In this document: positions 1-6,247 of the stretch, piece after piece | How positions within the stretch are numbered: position 1 is the stretch's first letter | How the letters are laid out: each line of letters starts with the position of its first letter | Made by a program: the position numbers and the translations under genes | DNA from: Actinomycetes bacterium | Lineage (GTDB): Bacteria; Actinomycetota; Actinomycetes; Actinomycetales; Dermatophilaceae | Direction: 5' to 3' | DNA length: 8,990 nucleotides | Assembly: GCA_023451855.1 (NCBI GenBank) | Contig: JAEXXY010000464.1 | Coordinates: 1-8,990, forward strand | The notes under the pieces: model-generated | Seen by the model: only the letters and a program-made list of their open reading frames with translations | Told to the model about the DNA's origin: nothing | Databases searched by the model: none

Positions 1-1541
1 CCCCACGCCTCGAGCCGGCCGGCGTGCAGGCGGGCGTCCTCCAGGGCGATGGCCAGGCCCAGGCCCGTGCCGCCGGTGGTGCGGGCGCGAGCCGGGTCGG
101 CCCGCCAGAACCGGGTGAACACGAGCGCTGCCTCACCGGGGCGCAGCCCGACGCCGTGGTCACGGACCGTGACGGCGACGGCCGAGTCGTTCTCGCCGAT
201 CGTCACCTCGACGGGGCGCCCCTCGCCGTGCTCGATGGCGTTGGAGACGAGGTTGCGCAGGATGCGCTCGATACGGCGGGAGTCCATGTCGGCCAGGACC
301 GGCTGTGACGGCATCCGCAGCACGAGCTCGGTGCCGCGGCTGGCCGCCAGGGCCCGGTGGGCGTCGACGGCGCGCTCGACCGACGCGCGCAGGTCGGTGG
401 CCTCGACCTCGAGGACCGCTGCGCCGGCGTCGAACCGGGAGATCTCGAGCAGGTCGGTGAGCAGCGACTCGAACCGGTCGAGCTCCTTGTGGAGCAGCTC
501 GGCCGACCGCGCGACGGTCGGGTCGAAGCCGGTCCGCGAGTCGTGGATGAGGTCGCCGGCCATGCGGATCGTCGTCAGCGGCGTGCGCAGCTCGTGGGAC
601 ACGTCGGAGACGAAGCGCTGCTGGACCCGGGAGAGGTTCTCCAGCTGGGCGATCTGCTGCTGGAGCGAGGCCGCCATGGCGTTGAAGGAGTTGCCGAGGC
701 GGGCGAGGTCGTCCTCGCCCTTGGAGCGCATCCGCTCGTTGAGGTTGCCCTCGGCGAACCGCTCGGCCACGAGCGCGGCCCGCCGCACCGGGTCGGCGAC
801 GAGGCGGGTCACGACGAAGGCGATGGCCCCGATGAGCAGCACGAGGATGGCGCCGCCGACGAGGAACGTCTGGCCGATGAACGAGATGATCTCGCGCTCT
901 CGGTGCATCGGGTAGATGAAGTAGAGGCCGTAGTCGCCGGCCACGCCCGTGGCGATGCGCTGGCCGACGATGACCGCCGACACGGAGTCGTTGCCCTCCT
1001 GGATCGTCGCCACCTGCAGGTGCTGACGGTCGGGCTGGGTCGCGATCTCGTGGCGCAGCTCCTCCGGGATGAAGCGGGCCCCGACCGCGCCGCTCTCGAC
1101 GGGACCGAAGACGATGCGTCCGGTGGTGTTGTCGAGGCGCGAGAGCACGACGTAGCGCTTCTCGTTGCCGGCGTCGCGGCGGTACTGGTTGACGAGGCTC
1201 GTCGCGAACTGGGTCAGCGCGGCGTCGGAGCCGTTCTGGTCGGTCGAGTCGAACTGCTTCTGCGCGTCGATGGCATCGCGCAGGCTGTCGTCGGCCGCGA
1301 TCCGCTGCCGGCTGTCGACGAGGCCCTGCGCGATCGAGCCGTAGAGGTAGGTGCCGACGGCCGTGAGCACGAGGATGCCGAGCAGCATCGTCACCACGAC
1401 GACGCGGAACCCGAGCGAGGACCGCCACAGGTGCACCAGGCGCCCGCCGGCCCGCCGCAGCGCCGACCCTGCTCGGCCCGCGAGACCGGCGAGACCGGCG
1501 ACCCCGGCGGCGCGGGAGGCGCTGCCCGACCGCGTGGTCAT
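1..1541 (-). CDS. mtrB: Sensor histidine kinase MtrB (partial, C-terminus beyond left edge)
   Basis: Membrane-bound sensor kinase that autophosphorylates and passes phosphate to MtrA, a pair that in actinobacteria tunes cell-wall and division genes. The reading frame gives 513 complete residues and runs off the window. Visible parts in order: an Ala/Gly/Arg-rich cytoplasmic N-terminus (1-40); TM1 (about 44-67); an extracytoplasmic sensor region (68-218); TM2 (about 221-247); HAMP (about 248-300); a HisKA segment with SDVSHELRTP and phospho-acceptor H316; then the ATPase domain with N-box RILRNLVSNAIEHG (426-439), G1 box RDHGVGL (460-466), F-box VFTRFWR and G2 GTGLGLAIA. The ATG lies 2 nt after the mtrA stop, so the two are co-transcribed and probably translationally coupled. 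No separate strong Shine-Dalgarno was seen; an AGG sits 12 nt upstream inside mtrA. In mycobacteria lpqB follows, but that position is outside this window. Identity rests on motifs plus linkage to mtrA. Confidence 0.95.
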   Translation of the reverse strand, partial: MTTRSGSASRAAGVAGLAGLAGRAGSALRRAGGRLVHLWRSSLGFRVVVVTMLLGILVLTAVGTYLYGSIAQGLVDSRQRIAADDSLRDAIDAQKQFDSTDQNGSDAALTQFATSLVNQYRRDAGNEKRYVVLSRLDNTTGRIVFGPVESGAVGARFIPEELRHEIATQPDRQHLQVATIQEGNDSVSAVIVGQRIATGVAGDYGLYFIYPMHREREIISFIGQTFLVGGAILVLLIGAIAFVVTRLVADPVRRAALVAERFAEGNLNERMRSKGEDDLARLGNSFNAMAASLQQQIAQLENLSRVQQRFVSDVSHELRTPLTTIRMAGDLIHDSRTGFDPTVARSAELLHKELDRFESLLTDLLEISRFDAGAAVLEVEATDLRASVERAVDAHRALAASRGTELVLRMPSQPVLADMDSRRIERILRNLVSNAIEHGEGRPVEVTIGENDSAVAVTVRDHGVGLRPGEAALVFTRFWRADPARARTTGGTGLGLAIALEDARLHAGRLEAW

Positions 1542-1543
1542 GG

Positions 1544-2221
1544 CTATGCCGGACCTGCCTTGTACCCGACGCCACGGACCGTCACGACGATCTCGGGGCG
1601 CTCGGGGTCGTGCTCGATCTTCGAGCGCAGCCGCTGGACGTGGACGTTGACGAGACGCGTGTCGCCGGCGTGACGGTAGCCCCACACCTGCTCGAGGAGG
1701 ACCTCGCGGGTGAAGACCTGCCACGGCTTGCGGGCGAGCGCGACGAGCAGGTCGAACTCGAGGGGCGTCAGGGACAGCGGCTGGCCGTCGCGCTTGACCG
1801 AGTGGCCGGCGACGTCGATCTCGAGGTCGCCGATGGCGAGCTTCTCCGGGGCCGGCTCGTCGCCGCGACGCAGGCGGGCGCGGACGCGGGCGATGAGCTC
1901 CTGGGGCTTGAACGGCTTGACGACGTAGTCGTCGGCGCCGGACTCGAGACCGACGACGACGTCGACGGTGTCGGTGCGGGCGGTCAGCATGACGATCGGC
2001 ACGCCGCTCTCGGAGCGGATGCGCCGACACACCTCCATGCCGTCGAGCCCGGGCAGCATGACGTCGAGCAGGACGAGGTCGGGACGCGACTCGCGGAACG
2101 CGGCGACCGCCTCGGCGCCGTCGGCCACGTGGGAGACCTCGAGGCCCTCGTTGCGCAGCACGATCCCGAGCATCTCGGCGAGTGCGAGGTCGTCGTCGAC
2201 GACCAGTACCCGACCCTTCAC
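1544..2221 (-). CDS. mtrA: DNA-binding response regulator MtrA
   Basis: OmpR/PhoB-class response regulator, cytoplasmic partner of MtrB. The receiver domain starts KGRVLVVDDD, with an acidic pocket, phospho-acceptor D53 in PDLVLLDVMLPG, T80 and K102 in DDYVVKPFKP. A C-terminal winged helix includes SLTPLEFDLLVALARKP and the recognition region TRLVNVHVQRLRSKIEHD, ending GVGYKAGPA. The sequence is very close to mycobacterial MtrA as I recall it, across its whole length. I chose the GTG at 2221 because GGAG (2228-2231) sits 6 nt before it and the protein then begins (M)KGRVLVVDDD. The in-frame ATG at 2233 would add four residues, but its only purine run (GGGA) is about 1 nt away. mtrB follows after 2 nt. 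The upstream spacer holds several repeats, but I see no clear -10/-35 pair for this operon. Confidence 0.96.
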   Translation of the reverse strand: MKGRVLVVDDDLALAEMLGIVLRNEGLEVSHVADGAEAVAAFRESRPDLVLLDVMLPGLDGMEVCRRIRSESGVPIVMLTARTDTVDVVVGLESGADDYVVKPFKPQELIARVRARLRRGDEPAPEKLAIGDLEIDVAGHSVKRDGQPLSLTPLEFDLLVALARKPWQVFTREVLLEQVWGYRHAGDTRLVNVHVQRLRSKIEHDPERPEIVVTVRGVGYKAGPA

Positions 2222-2227
2222 GACACA

Positions 2228-2231
2228 CTCC
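2228..2231 (-). promoter_or_regulatory. Shine-Dalgarno GGAG deciding the mtrA start
   Basis: GGAG on the minus strand ends 6 nt before GTG at 2221. It overlaps the alternative ATG codon (2231-2233), so it can serve only the GTG start. Confidence 0.6.
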
Positions 2232-2236
2232 ATTCC

Positions 2237-2254
2237 CGGGACGGCGGTGTCCCG
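2237..2254 (-). promoter_or_regulatory. Stem-loop and 7-bp tandem repeat just upstream of mtrA
   Basis: CGGGAC-N6-GTCCCG forms a perfect 6-bp stem with a 6-nt loop, ending about 5 nt before the mtrA ribosome-binding site. The right arm on the plus strand is the first of two exact tandem copies of GTCCCGT (2249-2255 and 2256-2262). It could be a leader hairpin or a protein-binding site; no known motif was recognised. Confidence 0.35.
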
Positions 2255-2293
2255 TGTCCCGTAGTCCTTGGCACATCATCACACAGGCAGGCA

Positions 2294-2332
2294 GAACGGC
2301 CGGTACCGCGCGGTGGGCGGCCGGTGCCGTTC
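2294..2332. repeat. Direct repeat pair inside an inverted repeat, lipoprotein-mtrA spacer
   Basis: Near-identical 12-mers CGGCCGGTACCG (2297-2308) and CGGCCGGTGCCG (2318-2329) lie exactly 21 bp apart, two helical turns. Between them is a perfect palindrome ACCGCGCGGT (2305-2314), and the block is bounded by 7-bp inverted arms GAACGGC (2294-2300) and GCCGTTC (2326-2332). It lies about 47 nt past the lipoprotein stop and 73 nt before the mtrA GTG. It could act as a U-tract-less terminator for the lipoprotein gene or as an operator for mtrAB. Confidence 0.4.
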
Positions 2333-2378
2333 CTGCTCGTCGTCGAGGGTCGCTCCCGCGGTTCCCGGGCCCGTGGGC

Positions 2379-2951
2379 TCAGCTCTGGGTGACGTACCAC
2401 TTCCCGCCGATGCGCACGGCCTTGAACTTCGACACGACGTCCGCGGCGAGCGCCGGCTCGGTGGTGACGCTCTCGAACGTGGCCTTGTCGCCGGCGACGG
2501 TGGCCCCGCTGATCTTCAGCCCCTGGAAGGCCCCACCGAGGTCCTTGAGCTGGTCGAGCGTCGGCGTGATCGTCTTGGCGCACGCGGCCCCCGCACCGGG
2601 GATGCTGGAGATCGGCCTGTCCTTGTAGGCCATGAGGTTGCACACCGACGTGCCGTCTCCGGCGACCATGGCCCCGAGCCACGAGGCCATCGCGGCCTCG
2701 GGCGTCGACTGGTCGACCACGACGGGCTGCGCCGCCGTGGTCGAGTCGCCGGTAGCCCCTCCCGACGAGGTGCCCGACGAGGTGCCCGACGAGGTGCCCG
2801 ACATCGTGTCCGACGGCATCGACGACGTCGTGGTGGACGACACGGCTGGCGTCGCGCTCGAGGGGGTCGCCGTCGTGTCGGTGGCCTTGCTGCAGGCCGC
2901 GAGCGACACCGAGAGGGCCAGTGCGAGCGCGGCGGTCGTGAGCTTCTTCAT
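2379..2951 (-). CDS. Secreted lipoprotein of unknown function
   Basis: A 190-residue exported lipoprotein. The N-terminus is a classic type II signal: MKKLTT, a hydrophobic stretch, and lipobox LAAC with the acylated Cys at residue 20. Residues 21-75 are a low-complexity Ser/Thr/Gly/Ala linker containing three SGTS-type repeats, probably spanning the wall. Residues 81-190 look like a small globular alpha+beta domain: a helix (STPEAAMASWLGAMVAGDG), two cysteines (C104, C124) that could form a disulfide, and a beta-rich end finishing GGKWYVTQS, a pattern common in NTF2-like and DUF4878-like lipoproteins. I cannot assign a specific family. The start is the ATG at 2951, with AGGGA about 7 nt upstream; longer in-frame extensions lack a signal-peptide-compatible start. 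It is divergent from the GT-C-like gene and sits upstream of mtrA, where mycobacteria carry tmk. Confidence 0.88.
   Translation of the reverse strand: MKKLTTAALALALSVSLAACSKATDTTATPSSATPAVSSTTTSSMPSDTMSGTSSGTSSGTSSGGATGDSTTAAQPVVVDQSTPEAAMASWLGAMVAGDGTSVCNLMAYKDRPISSIPGAGAACAKTITPTLDQLKDLGGAFQGLKISGATVAGDKATFESVTTEPALAADVVSKFKAVRIGGKWYVTQS
2764..2811. repeat. 12-bp tandem repeat within the lipoprotein linker
   Basis: Three exact tandem copies of GACGAGGTGCCC (2764-2799, plus-strand reading) followed by a degenerate fourth (2800-2811). They encode the Ser/Gly/Thr repeats of the linker on the minus strand. The unit is a multiple of three, so copy-number change would alter linker length without a frameshift. 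Confidence 0.9.
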
Positions 2952-3007
2952 GGAGGGTCCCTGCTGGCAGACGACGTGAGTTGCCCTCCGATCCTCGCAC
3001 GCTGCAA

Positions 3008-3045
3008 CGCGGCCGAGCCTGCCGCGCTGGAACCGATCAGGCCAA
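3008..3045 (-). promoter_or_regulatory. Candidate promoter and inverted repeat upstream of the lipoprotein gene
   Basis: On the minus strand TTGGCC (3040-3045) and CAGGCT (3016-3021) are separated by 18 nt and would place the start site about 60 nt before the ATG. A perfect inverted repeat CGCGGC-N7-GCCGCG (3008-3026) covers the putative -10 and could be an operator. Both hexamers deviate from consensus, so this is tentative. Confidence 0.25.
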
Positions 3046-3074
3046 AACGACCCTGCCGGACGCGTCGAGCGGGG

Positions 3075-4574
3075 ATGATCGGGGCCGTGACGAGCGACAC
3101 GACCCGCGCCACCGCCCCGGAGGACATCGACGCGCCCGACGCGTCGAGCACTCCGAGCGGGGGCGTCGCGACCCGGCAGCCACCGCTGCCCTACCGGGTG
3201 CGCCAGCTGCTGCCCGGCCTCGTCCTGCTCGCCGCCGTCGTCCAGGTGGCGCGGCCGGTGTCTGACCCCGACACGTTCTGGCACCTCGCCGCCGGCGACC
3301 GGCTCCGGCAGACGTGGGTGTTCAACGGGCCCGACCCGTGGAGCACGATGTCGACCCAGCCGTGGCGCCTACACGAGTGGCTGCCCGAGCTGCTCATGAG
3401 CGGCTTCCAGCAGCTGCTCGCCCTGCCCGGGGTGGCCTGGCTGCTCCCGCTCGGCGTCGCCGGCACCGGGCTCGCGCTGTGGCGCGTCACCCGGCGCCGG
3501 GGATCCCTGCTCGTGTCGGCCGCGGTCACCGCGGTGTCGCTGGCCGCGATGAGCCAGAGTCTCTCTCTGCGCCCGCACCTGATCACCTTCGCGCTGACGG
3601 TGGTGACGACCGGGGCGTGGCTGCGCACGTGGCAGGACCGCCGCACCCGCTGGTGGCTCGTGCCGCTCACGTGGGTGTGGGCCTGCTCGCACGGCATGTG
3701 GTTCATGGGGGTGCTCGTCGGGGTCGTGGCGCTGCTCGGCATCGCTCTCGACCGACGCGTCACGCGCCGGCAGTGGGGAGGCCTGGCCCTCGTGCCGCTC
3801 GCCTCGCTCGCCGTCGCCGCCCTGACGCCGACCGGGCCCGAGCTGCTCCTGTCACCGTTCGCCGTCAACGAGACGACGCAGTTCATCCAGGAGTGGATGG
3901 CGCCCTCGATCAAGCAGCCGGGCTTCGCGTTCTTCGTCGGGATGGTCGCCGTCGTCGTCCTCGTGTGGGCCCGCTCGCGCGACAAGGTGTCCTGGACCGA
4001 CGTCCTGCTGCTCGTCCTCGGCACGGGCCTCGCGCTGCTCTACGCGCGAACCGTCGCCGTCGGGGCCGCGGTCGTCGCGCCGGTCGCCGCCGTGACCCTG
4101 CAGGGTCTGCTGCCCACCGAGCCCGAACCGCTCGAACGGCGCGAGGTCCGGTTCACGCTCGGGCTGAACTCGTTCGGGCTCGTCGTGGCCGCGGTCGTCG
4201 TGGCAGTGCGGGCAGTCGCGCCGGCCTCGGGCGCCACCGGCCTCGACCCTGCGATCGCCAGGCTGCCGGCCGGCACCGTCGTGTGCAACGACTACGGCAT
4301 CGGCGGCTGGCTCATCTGGCGCCACCCGAACGTGCGACCCGCCATCGACGGCCGCGTCGAGGTGTACAGCCTCGCCCACGTGCGCGAGTACGTCGCCTTC
4401 TCCGCCGCGAGCCCGGGCTGGACCGCCTACCTGACCCACACCGGGTGCCGGTGGGCGCTCGTGTCCACGTCGTCTGCCGCCTCCGAGGCGCTGCAGAAGC
4501 AGACCGGCTGGAGCGTCGCGGCCAAGGACAGCGAGTTCGTCCTGCTGCAGGCACCGCCGGCGTCCGGCTCCTGA
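3075..4574 (+). CDS. GT-C-like polytopic membrane protein, function unknown
   Basis: A 499-residue integral membrane protein with about ten predicted helices (roughly 44-60, 117-135, 145-163, 168-183, 193-226, 236-252, 284-299, 308-325, 327-345, 363-384). After the first helix is an acidic, aromatic loop, DPDTFWHLAAGD (64-75), then WS (89-90) and WRLHEWLPE (97-105). This arrangement recalls the first external loop of GT-C glycosyltransferases, where acidic residues are catalytic. Residues 386-499 form a soluble tail with NDYGIGGWLIWR (405-416) and PAIDGRVEVY (422-431), motifs I associate with a widespread uncharacterised bacterial family. C404 and C458 in the tail could pair. It is the only plus-strand gene here, convergent with ahcY. 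The ATG at 3075 has GAG 5 nt upstream; a GTG at 3087 (VTSDTT) is an equally plausible start. Sugar transfer is inference; donor and acceptor are unknown. Confidence 0.85.
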   Translation: MIGAVTSDTTRATAPEDIDAPDASSTPSGGVATRQPPLPYRVRQLLPGLVLLAAVVQVARPVSDPDTFWHLAAGDRLRQTWVFNGPDPWSTMSTQPWRLHEWLPELLMSGFQQLLALPGVAWLLPLGVAGTGLALWRVTRRRGSLLVSAAVTAVSLAAMSQSLSLRPHLITFALTVVTTGAWLRTWQDRRTRWWLVPLTWVWACSHGMWFMGVLVGVVALLGIALDRRVTRRQWGGLALVPLASLAVAALTPTGPELLLSPFAVNETTQFIQEWMAPSIKQPGFAFFVGMVAVVVLVWARSRDKVSWTDVLLLVLGTGLALLYARTVAVGAAVVAPVAAVTLQGLLPTEPEPLERREVRFTLGLNSFGLVVAAVVVAVRAVAPASGATGLDPAIARLPAGTVVCNDYGIGGWLIWRHPNVRPAIDGRVEVYSLAHVREYVAFSAASPGWTAYLTHTGCRWALVSTSSAASEALQKQTGWSVAAKDSEFVLLQAPPASGS

Positions 4575-4576
4575 GG

Positions 4577-4617
4577 CACGGGTGCCGCCCGCCCCCAGCG
4601 GGGCGAGCGGCACCGTG
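4577..4617. terminator. Bidirectional hairpin terminator between convergent genes
   Basis: Arms GGTGCCGC (4581-4588) and GCGGCACC (4607-4614) pair perfectly. After one C/A mismatch, CGCCCC (4590-4595) pairs with GGGGCG (4600-4605) around a 4-nt loop. Flanking CAC/GTG extends the stem with one bulged G. It begins 2 nt after the stop of the GT-C-like gene. Neither strand has a U-tract, which is common for actinobacterial terminators. Confidence 0.75.
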
Positions 4618-4623
4618 GCTGAC

Positions 4624-4680
4624 GCGTCGGGACGCGGCTAGAGCGTCGGGACGCGGCTGGAGCGTCGGAACGCGTCGGCG
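4624..4680. repeat. 19-bp tandem repeat, three copies (third degenerate)
   Basis: GCGTCGGGACGCGGCTAGA (4624-4642) is followed by a copy with one difference (4643-4661) and a diverged third unit (4662-4680) that keeps GCGTCGG-AACGCG. Each unit begins with a near-palindrome GCGTC-GG-GACGC. The array fills the space between the terminator hairpin and the ahcY stop codon, which starts at 4681. It is non-coding on both strands as far as I can see. It could be a protein-binding array, an extended terminator, or replication slippage. Confidence 0.85.
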
Positions 4681-6117
4681 TCAGTAGCGGTAGTGCTCCG
4701 GCTTGTACGGGCCGGCGACGTCGACACCGAGGTACTCGGCCTGGCCCTTGGTCAGCTCGGTGAGCCGGACGCCGAGGGCGTCGAGGTGCAGGCGCGCGAC
4801 CTTCTCGTCGAGGTGCTTGGGCAGGGTGTAGACCTGCTTGGCGTAGTCGCCGGTCTTCGTGAAGAGCTCGATCTGGGCGATCGTCTGGTTGCTGAAGCTG
4901 TTGCTCATGACGAAGCTCGGGTGGCCCGTCGCGTTGCCGAGGTTCATGAGGCGCCCCTCGGACAGCACGATGATCGAGCTGCCGGACTCGAACGTCCACT
5001 CGTGCACCTGCGGCTTGATCTGCGTCTTCTGCACGCCGGGCACGCGCGCCAGACCGGCCATGTCGATCTCGTTGTCGAAGTGGCCGATGTTGGCGACGAT
5101 CGCCTTGTTCTTCATCTTCGTCATGTGATCGGCGGTGATGACGTCGTAGCAGCCGGTCGTCGTGATGAAGATGTCGGCGGTCTCGACGACGTCCTCCATG
5201 CGGGCGACCTGGAAGCCCTCCATCGCGGCCTGCAGCGCGCAGATCGGGTCGATCTCGGTGACGATGACGCGGGCGCCCTGGCCGCGGAGCGACTCGGCGC
5301 AGCCCTTGCCCACGTCGCCGTAGCCGGCGACGACGGCGACCTTGCCGCCGATGAGGACGTCGGTGGCGCGGTTGAGGCCGTCGATGAGCGAGTGGCGGCA
5401 GCCGTAGGTGTTGTCGAACTTGCTCTTGGTCACGGCGTCGTTGACGTTGATGGCCGGGAAGAGCAGCTCGCCGGCCTCGGCCAGCTGGTACAGGCGGTGG
5501 ACGCCGGTGGTGGTCTCCTCGGTGACGCCCTTGATGCCGGCCGCGACGGTCGTCCACTTCTGCGGGTCGAGCGCCATCGTCTGGCGCACGAGCTCCTTGA
5601 AGACGCCGAACTCCTCGGAGTCCTCCTCGGTGGTCGGCGGCACCTGGCCGGCCTTCTCCCACTCGAGACCCTTGTGGACGAGCATCGTGGCGTCGCCGCC
5701 GTCGTCGAGGATCATGTTCGGGCCCTCGCCGCCGGGCCAGGTGAGGATCTGGTCGGTGCACCACCAGTACTCGGGGAGGGTCTCGCCCTTCCAGGCGAAG
5801 ACCGGCACACCCTGGAGGTCGTCCGGGGTGCCGCTCGGGCCGACGACGACGGCCGCGGCGGCCTCGTCCTGGGTGGAGTAGATGTTGCAGGAGGCCCAGC
5901 GGACCTCGGCGCCGAGGGCGGTGAGCGTCTCGATGAGCACCGCGGTCTGGACGGTCATGTGCAGGGAGCCGGCGATGCGGGCGCCCTTGAGCGGCTGGGC
6001 GTCGGCGTACTCGGCGCGGATGGCCATGAGGCCGGGCATCTCGTGCTCGGCGAGTCGGAGCTGGTGGCGGCCCGCCTCGGCGAGGCTCAGGTCGGCAACC
6101 TTGTAGTCGAAGGACAT
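4681..6117 (-). CDS. ahcY: Adenosylhomocysteinase (S-adenosyl-L-homocysteine hydrolase)
   Basis: Cytoplasmic NAD-dependent enzyme that reversibly splits S-adenosylhomocysteine into adenosine and homocysteine, relieving product inhibition of methyltransferases and feeding methionine resynthesis. The 478-residue protein is full length. Substrate-domain motifs: HMTVQTA (53-59), ILDDGGD (136-142), and EETTTGVHRLY (200-210), where E201 matches a conserved catalytic Glu. NVNDAVTKSKFDNTYGCR (224-241) carries K231 and D235. The Rossmann motif is GYGDVGKG (265-272), followed by NIGHFDNEID (343-352) and the C-terminal NAD-contacting tail KPEHYRY. Residues about 147-195 are the extra segment typical of bacterial forms and absent from the animal enzyme. 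The ATG at 6117 has GAGGAAG upstream with a long spacing (about 11 nt). The gene converges with the GT-C-like gene and has its own candidate promoter and leader, so it is probably transcribed alone. Confidence 0.98.
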   Translation of the reverse strand: MSFDYKVADLSLAEAGRHQLRLAEHEMPGLMAIRAEYADAQPLKGARIAGSLHMTVQTAVLIETLTALGAEVRWASCNIYSTQDEAAAAVVVGPSGTPDDLQGVPVFAWKGETLPEYWWCTDQILTWPGGEGPNMILDDGGDATMLVHKGLEWEKAGQVPPTTEEDSEEFGVFKELVRQTMALDPQKWTTVAAGIKGVTEETTTGVHRLYQLAEAGELLFPAINVNDAVTKSKFDNTYGCRHSLIDGLNRATDVLIGGKVAVVAGYGDVGKGCAESLRGQGARVIVTEIDPICALQAAMEGFQVARMEDVVETADIFITTTGCYDVITADHMTKMKNKAIVANIGHFDNEIDMAGLARVPGVQKTQIKPQVHEWTFESGSSIIVLSEGRLMNLGNATGHPSFVMSNSFSNQTIAQIELFTKTGDYAKQVYTLPKHLDEKVARLHLDALGVRLTELTKGQAEYLGVDVAGPYKPEHYRY

Positions 6118-6149
6118 GGGTGATCGCTTCCTCTGGTGGTCGGTGTGCA

Positions 6150-6186
6150 GACCCGGCGCGCCCCTCTGGGCCATCGTTCGCGGGTC
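6150..6186 (-). promoter_or_regulatory. Candidate leader hairpin in the ahcY 5' UTR
   Basis: GACCCG (6150-6155) and CGGGTC (6181-6186) form a 6-bp outer stem. Inside it, GCCC (6160-6163) and GGGC (6168-6171) close a 4-nt loop. If transcription starts at the promoter below, this lies in the roughly 86-nt untranslated leader. I could not match it to the SAH riboswitch or another known class by eye. Confidence 0.35.
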
Positions 6187-6209
6187 ATCACCCACGCCGG
6201 CGGTTGACC

Positions 6210-6239
6210 AGTCTAGCGACGTGGCCCCGCGGACCCCAA
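6210..6239 (-). promoter_or_regulatory. Candidate ahcY promoter
   Basis: On the minus strand, -35 TTGGGG (6234-6239), an 18-nt spacer and -10 TAGACT (6210-6215). The -10 fits the actinobacterial TANNNT pattern; the -35 keeps only TTG. Expected start near 6203, giving a leader of about 86 nt. Confidence 0.5.
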
Positions 6240-6247
6240 TGCCGCTG

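Noticed and set aside
160..1575. Long Arg/Pro-rich open frame antiparallel or shifted to mtrB
   Set aside because: It is an out-of-frame shadow of mtrB in GC-rich DNA with low-complexity composition. The real frame shows all the histidine kinase boxes.
2632..2979. Plus-strand 115-residue frame with repeated PDEV motifs
   Set aside because: The repeat is the antisense reading of the lipoprotein linker repeat. The minus strand has a proper signal peptide and lipobox.
4624..4680. CRISPR-like array
   Set aside because: Units are directly abutting 19-mers with no spacers and no cas genes nearby.
6118..6210. Possible SAH or SAM riboswitch in the ahcY leader
   Set aside because: A hairpin is present but I could not find the conserved loop and pseudoknot sequences of the known classes, so no riboswitch is called.
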